Shown here: positions 31,286 to 38,425 of the stretch, piece by piece
Layout of the letters: each line of letters starts with the position of its first letter
Numbering within the stretch: position 1 is the stretch's first letter
NCBI RefSeq assembly: GCF_003001935.1
Contig: NZ_PVNG01000026.1
Span: 148,632 to 212,631 of the forward strand
Length of the DNA: 64,000 nucleotides
DNA from: Nonomuraea fuscirosea
Lineage (GTDB): Bacteria; Actinomycetota; Actinomycetes; Streptosporangiales; Streptosporangiaceae
Direction of reading: 5' to 3'
Notes under the pieces: generated by a model
The model's database searches: none
What the model saw: only the letters and a program-made list of their open reading frames with translations
What the model was told of the DNA's origin: nothing
Made by a program: the position numbers and the translations under genes

Positions 31286-31390
31286 ATGCCCGGAGGCCCG
31301 CCCACACTCGGCTTCAGTCTGCTCATCTACGCAGCAGTAGCGCTGATCGCCCTGATCGCGCCCAAGCTGAGGAGGCGTCGCGACAGATGA
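31286..31390 (+). CDS. 34-aa single-pass membrane peptide coupled to glycosyltransferase
   Basis: ATG 31286 is preceded by GGGAG and GAGG. The 34 residues contain one hydrophobic helix (LGFSLLIYAAVALIALIAP, residues 8-26) and a strongly basic C-terminus (KLRRRRDR). Its TGA overlaps the glycosyltransferase ATG (ATGA), so translation is coupled. With the basic tail at the C-terminus, an N-out/C-in orientation is expected. Probably a small subunit or stabiliser of the membrane glycosyltransferase; family unknown. Confidence 0.68.
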   Translation: MPGGPPTLGFSLLIYAAVALIALIAPKLRRRRDR

Positions 31391-32763
31391 GCGCCCAACC
31401 CCCGCCCACCACGCCACCCCCGCCCCTACCGACCCCGCAGCTCCCATCAAGCCTGTCCATCCCACCGACCTTGCCAACCCCGCAGCCCTTGCCAATCCCC
31501 CAGACCATGCCGATCACAGAAACCCAGCCGATCCCGCAGCCGCGGCCGATCCCACAGCCCCGGCCGATCACACAGACTCTGCCAACCACCGAGCCATCAC
31601 CAAACCGACAAACACCAGCGACACAATCCGCACAATCCGCACAACCCGCACAACCTGGTCATCCGGCACAAGCCGTACACGCGACAGACCCCGCCGTCGG
31701 CGCCGCCCCGCTGACCCTCACCCTCACCGTCATCGTCCCCGCCCACAACGAGGAGCAGGGCCTACCCGCCACCTTGCGCTCCATCCAGGCCCAGTCGACC
31801 CCACCAGAGAAGATCATCGTGGTGGACGACGGCTCGACCGACCGCACAGGCGAGATCGCCGCCTCCTACGGCGTCACAGTGCTCCGCCCACCGCACAACC
31901 TGGGCAGCAAGGCCAGGGCCCAGAACCACGCGCTCCCCCACTGCGACACCGACCTGATCCTGGCCGTGGACGCCGACACCGTCCTCGCCCCCGACTACAT
32001 CGAGCGCATCAAGCCCGCCTTCGCCGACCCGGCCGTCAACGTGGCGGCGGGCAACGTACAGACGAGGTTCGCCCGCACACCATGGGAGCGAGGCAGATCC
32101 ACCGAATACCTCTTCGGCTTCCACTGGCACCGGCCGATCCAGCAACTCGCGAACAGTCCCATGGTCTGCTCAGGCTGCTGCTCGGCGTTCAGACGCACGA
32201 CCCTCACCGAATCCGGCGGCTTCCCCGAGCGCACCATCGTCGAGGACATGGACTACACCTGGAGCCAGCAGGGCGCCGGCCACCGAGCGGTCTACGTCTC
32301 CGGCGCCGTCGCCTGGGCCGCCGACCCGGAGAGCCTCACCTACCTCCGCAAGCAGGTCTGGCGCTGGATGGCCGGCTTCATGCAGAACGTCCGCCTCCAC
32401 CTCCCGCGCCTGCTCGTCCACAAGCCCATGCTCGCCACCTGGATCGTCATCGCCCTGCTGGAAATCGTCCTGGCCCCGCTGTGGTGGGCGACCCCGCTGG
32501 TCCTCACCCTGGCGCTGCACGAGCCGCCGACCCGCACGCTCGCCTGGTGGGCGGGCGGCGAACTGCTCCTCACCGTGCCGATCCTCTTCTACGCGGCCAA
32601 ACGCCGCCGCCTCCCTGTAGGCAGGGTCCTGCTCAACCTGCCCTTCGTCTACCTCAACAAGGCCGTGAACCTCTACTACGCCTGGAAGGCCCTCCTGGTC
32701 GAGCTGATCCTCGTACCCCTACACCTGTCCCGAGGCCTGCTCGTCTACGAAAAGGGCCGCTGA
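31387..32763 (+). CDS. Processive family-2 membrane glycosyltransferase
   Basis: Starting at the coupled ATG 31387 the protein has 458 aa. Residues 1-90 are Pro/Thr/Gln-rich low complexity (many IPQP/TPQP repeats). A GT-A domain follows (about 98-335): VIVPAHNEEQGLPATLRSIQ, VVDDGSTDRTG, DXD-type AVDADT, the catalytic VEDMDYTW, and QVWRW (Q-x-x-R-W), the signature of processive enzymes such as chitin, hyaluronan and cellulose synthases. Three to four C-terminal TM helices complete the enzyme (about 345-440). It probably polymerises or attaches sugars at the membrane; substrate unknown. Confidence 0.87.
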   Translation: MSAQPPPTTPPPPLPTPQLPSSLSIPPTLPTPQPLPIPQTMPITETQPIPQPRPIPQPRPITQTLPTTEPSPNRQTPATQSAQSAQPAQPGHPAQAVHATDPAVGAAPLTLTLTVIVPAHNEEQGLPATLRSIQAQSTPPEKIIVVDDGSTDRTGEIAASYGVTVLRPPHNLGSKARAQNHALPHCDTDLILAVDADTVLAPDYIERIKPAFADPAVNVAAGNVQTRFARTPWERGRSTEYLFGFHWHRPIQQLANSPMVCSGCCSAFRRTTLTESGGFPERTIVEDMDYTWSQQGAGHRAVYVSGAVAWAADPESLTYLRKQVWRWMAGFMQNVRLHLPRLLVHKPMLATWIVIALLEIVLAPLWWATPLVLTLALHEPPTRTLAWWAGGELLLTVPILFYAAKRRRLPVGRVLLNLPFVYLNKAVNLYYAWKALLVELILVPLHLSRGLLVYEKGR

Positions 32764-32768
32764 CCACG

Positions 32769-32799
32769 TCTCAGTAGCAGCACAGTTACTCTCAGTAGC
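32769..32799 (+). promoter_or_regulatory. Direct repeat above the small secreted protein gene
   Basis: TCTCAGTAGC occurs at 32769-32778 and 32790-32799, a period of 21 bp (two helical turns). TAGGAT, a -10-like hexamer, follows at 32802-32807, about 45 bp above the start codon. Confidence 0.4.
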
Positions 32800-32850
32800 C
32801 ATAGGATGTGGGCTCGTCCAAGCCTCCGCACCACCGAAGGGACGAGCCAC

Positions 32851-33183
32851 ATGATCACTCGCACCGCCACCACCGCTCTCGCCGCCCTCACCCTGACCCT
32901 GGCGCCATGCTTCCCGGCCGTCGCGGCCACCGGCACGTTCGCCTACAGCTTCCCCGCCTCGTACGGCACAGACACCGGCCACCTGCACAACCCGAGGAGC
33001 GGCGCGTGCATCGACATCCCTGAGATCCGCTACTCCGACGACAGCGCCCACACCCCACGCAACGACACCGACTCCACCGCCACCCTCTTCATGGGCCCCG
33101 ACTGCTCCGGCCCCTACTACTCGCTCCGCCCCGGCGGCAGGGGTTCCGACAGGCTCTTCCTCAGGTCAGTCGTCTTCTCCTGA
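32851..33183 (+). CDS. Small secreted protein with two or more Cys
   Basis: ATG 32851 gives 110 aa, with a signal peptide of about 30 residues (MITRTATTALAALTLTLAPCFPAVAA) cleaved after AVAA. The mature about 80 residues contain two Cys (SGACIDIPE and PDCSGPYY), suggesting one disulphide, and end in SLRPGGRGSDRLFLRSVVFS. It resembles the small beta/gamma-crystallin-like or peptidase-inhibitor-like secreted proteins of streptomycetes in size and layout, but no family is assigned. Confidence 0.72.
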   Translation: MITRTATTALAALTLTLAPCFPAVAATGTFAYSFPASYGTDTGHLHNPRSGACIDIPEIRYSDDSAHTPRNDTDSTATLFMGPDCSGPYYSLRPGGRGSDRLFLRSVVFS

Positions 33184-33202
33184 CCACCACGAAAACCAGA
33201 AA

Positions 33203-33223
33203 GGGCGGGCACCAAGCCCGCCC
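33203..33223 (+). terminator. Terminator of the secreted protein gene
   Basis: An 8-bp perfect GC stem (GGGCGGGC/GCCCGCCC) with an ACCAA loop lies 20 bp after the stop codon. It lacks a T-tract. Confidence 0.55.
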
Positions 33224-33379
33224 CCATCAAAGCAGCAACCCTGAACGAGCTCACCCCACCTCGCCACGCTTGAATAAAGCTGAGCCCCCACCACCGAGCC
33301 CCAATGAACCCCACCTATGAACCCTGTGGCCTCATTCCAGCAATCGCCACACTTGAAAGAGCTGGCCCCGCCGCTGAGC

Positions 33380-33522
33380 CCGACAATGAACCCAGCACCG
33401 GACCCAGCACTGGACGGGGGATTGCGCCCGGCGCTGGACCGGACGCCGGATCGGGCACTGTGCCCGGCATCGGACCGGGCACTGAACCCGGCACCGGACC
33501 CGGCATTGTGCCCGGCGCTGAG
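33380..33522. repeat. Degenerate 12/24-bp minisatellite (CCGGCAC-type)
   Basis: Variants of CCCGGCAYYGGACC and GGGCACTG alternate for about 140 bp. Whichever frame is used, the translation is Pro/Gly dipeptide repeats (GPGTEPGTGPG on plus, PGPVPGSVPGP on minus) without conserved sequence. Confidence 0.7.
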
Positions 33523-34254
33523 GGTGCCACTAAGCCGCCACGGGACCTGGCCCTGAACCCTTGACCACCAAGTGGACGGCGGCATGAGCACACCAGCTCT
33601 GCCGACCAACTCGCAGGCAAGGGCGTCACCCCGCTGACGTGACCACCAACCAGGACCGCCATAGCCATCAGCCTGGATCTCTGGCGGCCACCTTCAGGAT
33701 GATCCCCATCCGGCCACCCACCCTCGCAAGCGTTCTTCAGCGAGCCCGGATCCGATCTGACGGTCGGAGTGTTTCCGACGGAGAACGGACGGCCTCCATC
33801 GGAAACACCCCACCTCACTTGTCCGTCGGCAGACTGGTCACCTTCACCGGCTTCACCCTGCAAATCCTGACAGACATGACACACTCCCCATTCTTGTTTC
33901 CAACTGCGCACACGCCTTGCCATGGGGTGAGGACGCCCGTCGCGTCGCGGCAACCATGCGACGTGATCCCATGGCGCTGAATCCGGCCCTGCGTCCTTGC
34001 TGCTCACAGCAGACACCGCCGACCAGCACTCATCGAACCGAGAAAAGCGCAGGCCAATGAATCGGCACTCTCCGCGCAGAGGCCATCCTGTTTCCCACGC
34101 CCGTCCCCGCCCCCAGAGGGAGATTAATGTCAGGCCGCCGACGGCAATATCCAGTGAACGTCCGATCGATTGCGTTTTATGGATACAGGTATTGCGGCGA
34201 AACTGACCGCCGACAACGAACACGCCCGGACAGCCACAGATAGCGGCGTCGAAG
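33523..34254. other. Stretch with no recognised gene; one long inverted repeat
   Basis: No open frame here has both a start signal and coding character. A 10-bp perfect inverted repeat (GTGTTTCCGA 33769-33778 with TCGGAAACAC 33799-33808) encloses 20 nt. Base composition falls toward lower GC at about 34120-34205, a possible promoter or remnant region. No RNA gene is seen. Confidence 0.55.
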
Positions 34255-34580
34255 CCGTCCCGTCCAGATGAGCACGAGTGCCGTCCAGACGGGCACAAGG
34301 TACGGCGCCGTCCAGGTGAGCACCAGACCCGACCCCGTCCAGCCGGGCATCAGGCCCAGCACCATCCAGATAGGCACGGGGCGTGGTGCCGACGGCCCAG
34401 CGCCACGCAGACGCGCACGAGGCCCGGCGCCGTCCAGACGGCACGAGGTGTGACCACGAGGCCCGGCTCCATCCAGACGGGCACGAGGTGTGACCACGAG
34501 GCCCGGCGCCGTCCAGACGGGCACGGGGTGTGACCACGAGGCCCGGCGCCGTCCAGACGGGCACGGGGTGTGACGCCGAC
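34255..34580. repeat. Minisatellite with 40-bp core period
   Basis: The last part is a clean tandem array: units start at 34437 (39 bp), 34476, 34516 and 34556 (partial), each carrying GTCCAGACGGGCACG and GTGTGACCACGAGG. Upstream the same word GTCCAGACGGGCAC recurs in diverged units back to about 34255. The 40-bp period shifts frame at each unit, so no fixed peptide repeat is encoded. Confidence 0.85.
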
Positions 34581-35051
34581 GGCCCAGCGCCGGAACAGCT
34601 ACCCCAGGGTGCCGGCTGCCCGCCGTACCAGAGGAGGGCGGAACCAACAGCAGGCCCGACTTCGGCCCGCCCTTCGCTTCCGCCGCTGCAGCACATCCAG
34701 GGCTGTGAGAGGCAGCGTGCGAGCCTGGGCCCCACCCTCCGCAGCTTCTCTACGCGCGGTCCTCGCGGAGCGGCCTGGGCGACGGTGAGCGTCCGGCGTC
34801 GAAGCCCACGTCGCACACCCGCAGGACGGTCAGCCAGCGCAGCCCAGCGGAGGGCACACCAGCGCGACATTCGCCGATGCCCGTGTCTTGATCGGCATCG
34901 CCGACTTACCGGATCCGCAGGCCGACGATCGCGTCGACCGCCCAGGCCCCCTCTCGGGACCCGCTGGCACACCGTGACCCCGGGGGCCGCGAACGCGGAC
35001 AACTACCAACGCTCAAGCCCATTCGAGGCCCCATACGTCCTCGAACAAACA
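34581..35051. other. Non-coding stretch before tRNA-Ala copy 2
   Basis: About 470 bp without a convincing gene. Open frames on both strands are Arg/Pro-rich products of high GC. A short inverted repeat (CGATGCC and GGCATCG near 34875-34905) is the only structure noted. Confidence 0.5.
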
Positions 35052-35087
35052 GAACCGCCCCTGCCCGTCACCAGGCAGAGGCGGTTC
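35052..35087 (-). terminator. Terminator of tRNA-Ala copy 2
   Basis: An interrupted stem, GAACCGCC-x-CTGCC paired with GGCAG-x-GGCGGTTC (35052-35065 with 35074-35087, one C.A mismatch), has an 8-nt loop and is followed on the minus strand by TGTTTGTT. It begins 7 bp from the tRNA 3' end. Confidence 0.8.
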
Positions 35088-35093
35088 GTTTTG

Positions 35094-35166
35094 TGGAGCT
35101 ATGGGGATTCGAACCCCAGACCTCCTCCATGCCATGGAGGCGCGCTACCAACTGCGCCATAGCCCC
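35094..35166 (-). tRNA. tRNA-Ala, anticodon GGC (copy 2)
   Basis: All 73 nt are identical to the copy at 2365-2437, including anticodon GGC and the lack of encoded CCA. Flanking sequences differ, so the identity is confined to the tRNA. Confidence 0.97.
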
Positions 35167-35346
35167 TGGTCACCGCTTCGAGTCCACCCGTTGCGGCGCT
35201 CCGAGAGCATATAGCCATCCGCCCCGATTCACCTAATCGCCCGCCCCGGCACCACGACAGCCAGACAACCACACGGGAGCGGGACGGCACTGCCCGAGAA
35301 CGCCAGAGAAAGCGACGGAAGCAGGGGTCGTAGCGGCGCGGAAGCC

Positions 35347-35368
35347 CGTACGGCCCCCGAGCCGTACG
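35347..35368 (-). terminator. Hairpin after gpgP
   Basis: CGTACGGC and GCCGTACG form a perfect 8-bp stem with a CCCCGA loop, 8 bp downstream of the gpgP stop. There is no T-tract, so it may stabilise the 3' end rather than terminate. Confidence 0.45.
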
Positions 35369-35376
35369 AACCGCGC

Positions 35377-36006
35377 TCAGACCTCGGCTTCGGGCTTGTC
35401 GTCGCTGTGCACCGGCTCCGGCAGGGTGCCGGCGTTGTGCTCCAGCAGCCGCCACCCTCTGCGCCCTTCATGCAGCACAGACCAGGAGCAGTTGCCCAGC
35501 CCGCCCAGCGCCGGCCACAGCTCCTCGGGCAGCCCGAGCAGTTCGCAGATCCCGAGCCGCAGCGCGGCCCCGTGTGAGGCCACGACCAGCAGCCCGTCGT
35601 CGTCGAGCCGAGAGGCCCAGCGGCGCATCGCGCCGGCCACCCTTCCGGCCACGTCGGTGACGGGTTCGCCGTCCGGCGCCTCCCACGCCGCGTACTCGTG
35701 GGGCCAGCGCGCGGCGATCTCCTCGCGCGTGAGCCCCTCCCACTGACCTCCGCCGCGCTCGCGGAAGTCCTTGTCGACGGCCACCTCCAGCCCGACGATG
35801 CGCCCCAGCGCCAGCGCGGTGTCGTTGGCCCGCTGCAGGTCGGAGGAGACGATCAGGGTGGGCCGGAGCGAGGCGAGCAGCGAGGCCGCCCTCGCGGCCT
35901 GCGCGACGCCGGTTTCGTCGAGGGGGATGTCGGAGTGACCTTGGAATCGCTGCTCGACGTTCCACAGTGTCTGCCCGTGACGCAGACACACGATCCTCTT
36001 ACTCAT
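35377..36006 (-). CDS. gpgP: Histidine phosphatase, probable glucosyl-3-phosphoglycerate phosphatase
   Basis: The 209-aa protein belongs to the histidine phosphatase (phosphoglycerate mutase-like) family: CLRHGQTLWN with the catalytic His phosphorylated in the cycle, the acid residue segment RERGGGQWEGLT, and VASHGAALR with the second His. In mycobacteria the gene beside rsfS and nadD (Rv2419c) is GpgP, which removes phosphate from glucosyl-3-phosphoglycerate in methylglucose lipopolysaccharide synthesis. The same gene order holds here, so the name is assigned by context plus family. It follows rsfS by 70 bp. Confidence 0.83.
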   Translation of the reverse strand: MSKRIVCLRHGQTLWNVEQRFQGHSDIPLDETGVAQAARAASLLASLRPTLIVSSDLQRANDTALALGRIVGLEVAVDKDFRERGGGQWEGLTREEIAARWPHEYAAWEAPDGEPVTDVAGRVAGAMRRWASRLDDDGLLVVASHGAALRLGICELLGLPEELWPALGGLGNCSWSVLHEGRRGWRLLEHNAGTLPEPVHSDDKPEAEV

Positions 36007-36076
36007 GCAGATTCCTCGCCGGGACGCTCGAAATCCGGATGAGTGTCACTACCGGGTCCGGTGATGGTCGGTTCGC

Positions 36077-36472
36077 TCACGCGCGCGCCCGCTGGAGGTT
36101 GGCCTGCAGGACGCTCTCCGGCAGCGCGATGGCCGGGCAGTCCTTCCACAGGCGCTCGAGCGCGTAGAAGGTACGGTCTTCTTCGTGCTGGACGTGCACG
36201 ACGATGTCGATGTAGTCGAGCAGCACCCAGCGCCCTTCGCGCTCGCCCTCACGGCGGACGGGCTTGGCGTCGGCCTCGGTGCGCAGCCGCTCCTCGATCT
36301 CGTCGACGATGGCGCGGACCTGGCGGTCGTTGGTGGCGGAGCAGAGCAGGAAGGCGTCGGTGATGACGAGCTGTTCGCTCACGTCGTACGCGAGGATGTC
36401 ATCGGCCAGCTTGTCGGCCGCGGCTTCCGCGGCGATGCGCACGAGCTGGACGGATCTGTCAGATGCGGTCAC
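36077..36472 (-). CDS. rsfS: Ribosome silencing factor RsfS
   Basis: GTG 36472 gives 131 aa with GGAGG 12 nt upstream. RsfS/Iojap signatures: LADDILAYDVSEQLVITDAFLLCSATNDRQVRAIVDEIEERL, and GRWVLLDYIDIVVHVQHEEDRTFYALERLW. The protein binds L14 of the 50S subunit and blocks subunit joining during starvation. It is between nadD and gpgP, the standard actinobacterial order. Confidence 0.94.
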   Translation of the reverse strand: MTASDRSVQLVRIAAEAAADKLADDILAYDVSEQLVITDAFLLCSATNDRQVRAIVDEIEERLRTEADAKPVRREGEREGRWVLLDYIDIVVHVQHEEDRTFYALERLWKDCPAIALPESVLQANLQRARA

Positions 36473-36566
36473 GATGCGGGTCTGTCCTCCTGTGTCGGCA
36501 GCATGCCCATATGTTGAGGGTACCCTTCCAGCCCGAAACCCCTCACCTACGCCACGACAGGCTTGT

Positions 36567-37181
36567 TCAGCCTCCCTGATAGAGGCCGCGTTTGTTGATG
36601 TACTGGACGATTCCATCGGGCACCAGATACCAAATGGGCTCGCCCTTTGCCACCCGCTGACGGCACTCTGACGAGGAAATGGCCAGCGCGGGGATTTCCA
36701 GCAACGTCACGCGGCCTTCCGGCAGGCCAGGGTCGTGCAGGGTGTGCCCGGGACGCGTACAGCCGACGAAATGCGCGAGCTCGAAGAGCTCGTCGGCCTC
36801 CTGCCAGCCGAGTATCGCGCCGAGCGCGTCGGCGCCGGTGATGAAGTACAGGTCGACCGCAGGTCCGTAGATTTCCGCGATATCCCGCAATGTGTCGATC
36901 GTGAACGTCGGCCCCGGCCGATCCACATCCACCCTGCTGACGGAGAACCGGGGGTTCGACGCGGTCGCGATGACCGTCATCAGATAGCGGTCCTCCGGCG
37001 CCGACACCTCACGCCCGGACTTCTGGTACGGCCGTCCGGTCGGTACGAAAACGACCTCGTCGAGTTGAAAGTGGTGAGCCACCTCGCTGGCGGCGACGAG
37101 GTGCCCGTGGTGGATGGGGTCGAAAGTCCCACCCATCACACCCACTCGCCGCTTCCCCTGCACACCAGGCGCGTTCATCAT
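36567..37181 (-). CDS. nadD: Nicotinate-nucleotide adenylyltransferase
   Basis: The 204-aa enzyme (start ATG 37181; ATG 37178 adjacent) has the nucleotidyltransferase motif GGTFDPIHHGHLVAASEV and the C-terminal ISSSECRQRV, equivalent to ISSTxIR. It makes deamido-NAD from nicotinate mononucleotide and ATP. It heads the nadD-rsfS-gpgP unit and is divergent from the M48 peptidase gene. Confidence 0.95.
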   Translation of the reverse strand: MMNAPGVQGKRRVGVMGGTFDPIHHGHLVAASEVAHHFQLDEVVFVPTGRPYQKSGREVSAPEDRYLMTVIATASNPRFSVSRVDVDRPGPTFTIDTLRDIAEIYGPAVDLYFITGADALGAILGWQEADELFELAHFVGCTRPGHTLHDPGLPEGRVTLLEIPALAISSSECRQRVAKGEPIWYLVPDGIVQYINKRGLYQGG

Positions 37182-37277
37182 GAAACGGACCTTACGCGGG
37201 GGCTGTATCACAACATGATGGGACCCCCCTTCGTGATGACCGCGCATCACTTCAGTTGCGGACGTAGCATGCCGGGC

Positions 37278-38300
37278 ATGACGACCACCCCGGACCGCAA
37301 CCGCGTCCAACTGCCCGGCATCTCGTCCCGAGCCTACGAACACCCCGCAGACCGGTCCGCCCTGGTCGCTCTGCGTAAGTTGAGTGGGTTCGACACGGTT
37401 CTCAAGCAGATGTCCGGTCTCGTCAGCGAGCGCCGCCTGCGCCTGATGTACCTGGCCTCGGCGGTGCGCGTCAGCGAGACCCAGTTCCGCTCCCTCTACG
37501 ACATGGGGCGCGACGCCGCCTACACGCTCGACCTGCACCGGATCCCCGAGATCTACGTCCAGCAGGACCCGCAGGTCCAGGCCAAGGCCATCGGCTTCGA
37601 CGACCCGTTCATCGTCGTGACCACCGGCCTGCTCAACCTCATGAACGAGGAGGAGCAGCGCTTCGTCATCGGCCACGAGACCTCGCACATCCTGTCGGGG
37701 CACGCGGTCTACCGGACGATGCTCGACATCCTCACCCGCCTCGCCGCCCGCGTCGCCTGGATCCCGCTCGGCTACATCGGCCTGCGCGCGATCGTCGCGG
37801 GCCTGGAGGAGTGGTACCGCAAGTCCGAGCTGTCCTCCGACCGCGGCGGCCTGCTCACGGGGCAGGACCCCGAGGCGGCCAAGCGCGCGCTGATGAAGCT
37901 GGCCGGCGGCGACTACACCCACGAGATGAACATCGAGGCGTTCCTGGAGCAGTACCAGGAATACGACACCGCGGGCGACCTTCGCGACGGCTTCCTCAAG
38001 GTCCTCAACCTTCTCGGCACCACCCACCCGTTCGCGGTCGTGCGTGTCGCGGAGCTGGACAAGTGGCAGCGCAGCGGCGAGTACGAGCGGATCATCGGCG
38101 GCGACTACCCGCGCAGGGAGGACGACCCCAACGCCAGGGTCACCGACGAGATCAAGGCGGCGGCCGAGTCCTACCGCGCGTCCTGGTCCCAGTCGCAGGA
38201 CCCGTTCATCGGCGTCCTGCGCGACGTGGCCGAGGGCGCGGTCAACGCGGGCGAGCGCATCTTCAACCGCTTCTCCCGCCGCGACGGCGGCCAGGGCTAG
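37278..38300 (+). CDS. M48-family metallopeptidase
   Basis: ATG 37278 gives 340 aa. The zinc motif H-E-x-x-H is at residues 133-137 (VIGHETSHILSGHA) and a downstream SELSSDRGGLL segment probably supplies the third ligand. A hydrophobic stretch (about 157-175, RVAWIPLGYIGLRAIVAGL) may be a membrane-associated helix. The family includes HtpX-like and Ste24-like peptidases; this shorter form is common in actinobacteria without a defined substrate. It is divergent from nadD with 96 bp between starts. Confidence 0.88.
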   Translation: MTTTPDRNRVQLPGISSRAYEHPADRSALVALRKLSGFDTVLKQMSGLVSERRLRLMYLASAVRVSETQFRSLYDMGRDAAYTLDLHRIPEIYVQQDPQVQAKAIGFDDPFIVVTTGLLNLMNEEEQRFVIGHETSHILSGHAVYRTMLDILTRLAARVAWIPLGYIGLRAIVAGLEEWYRKSELSSDRGGLLTGQDPEAAKRALMKLAGGDYTHEMNIEAFLEQYQEYDTAGDLRDGFLKVLNLLGTTHPFAVVRVAELDKWQRSGEYERIIGGDYPRREDDPNARVTDEIKAAAESYRASWSQSQDPFIGVLRDVAEGAVNAGERIFNRFSRRDGGQG

Positions 38301-38340
38301 CCGGATCGCCACGCGCGGCCGATCCACTTGATCGCCGCGC

Positions 38341-38367
38341 CGGCCCGCCGCACGCGGCGGCGGGCCG
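38341..38367. terminator. Terminator between convergent M48 and kinase genes
   Basis: CGGCCCGCCGC and GCGGCGGGCCG form a perfect 11-bp stem with an ACGCG loop, 40 bp after the peptidase stop and 59 bp before the kinase stop. No clear T-tract is present. Confidence 0.55.
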
Positions 38368-38425
38368 CGGAAAACCCCCGCGATCCGCAGGCCAGAGCTG
38401 AAGCATCACGGGCGCGTACAGCAGG

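Noticed and set aside
34437..34580. CRISPR-like array
   Set aside because: Units are contiguous 39-40-bp tandem copies with no unique spacers and no cas genes.
34130..35002. 290-codon minus-strand frame with ARLDGAGP-type repeats
   Set aside because: Repeats come from the 40-bp minisatellite, whose period breaks frame; no start signal or conserved domain is present.
2365..35166. Integrative element bounded by the two identical tRNA-Ala genes
   Set aside because: Identity stops at the tRNA ends, and no integrase, excisionase, replication or conjugation gene lies between them.
35347..35368. Small RNA gene between tRNA-Ala copy 2 and gpgP
   Set aside because: Only one short hairpin is present and no promoter was recognised, so it is kept as a 3'-end structure.
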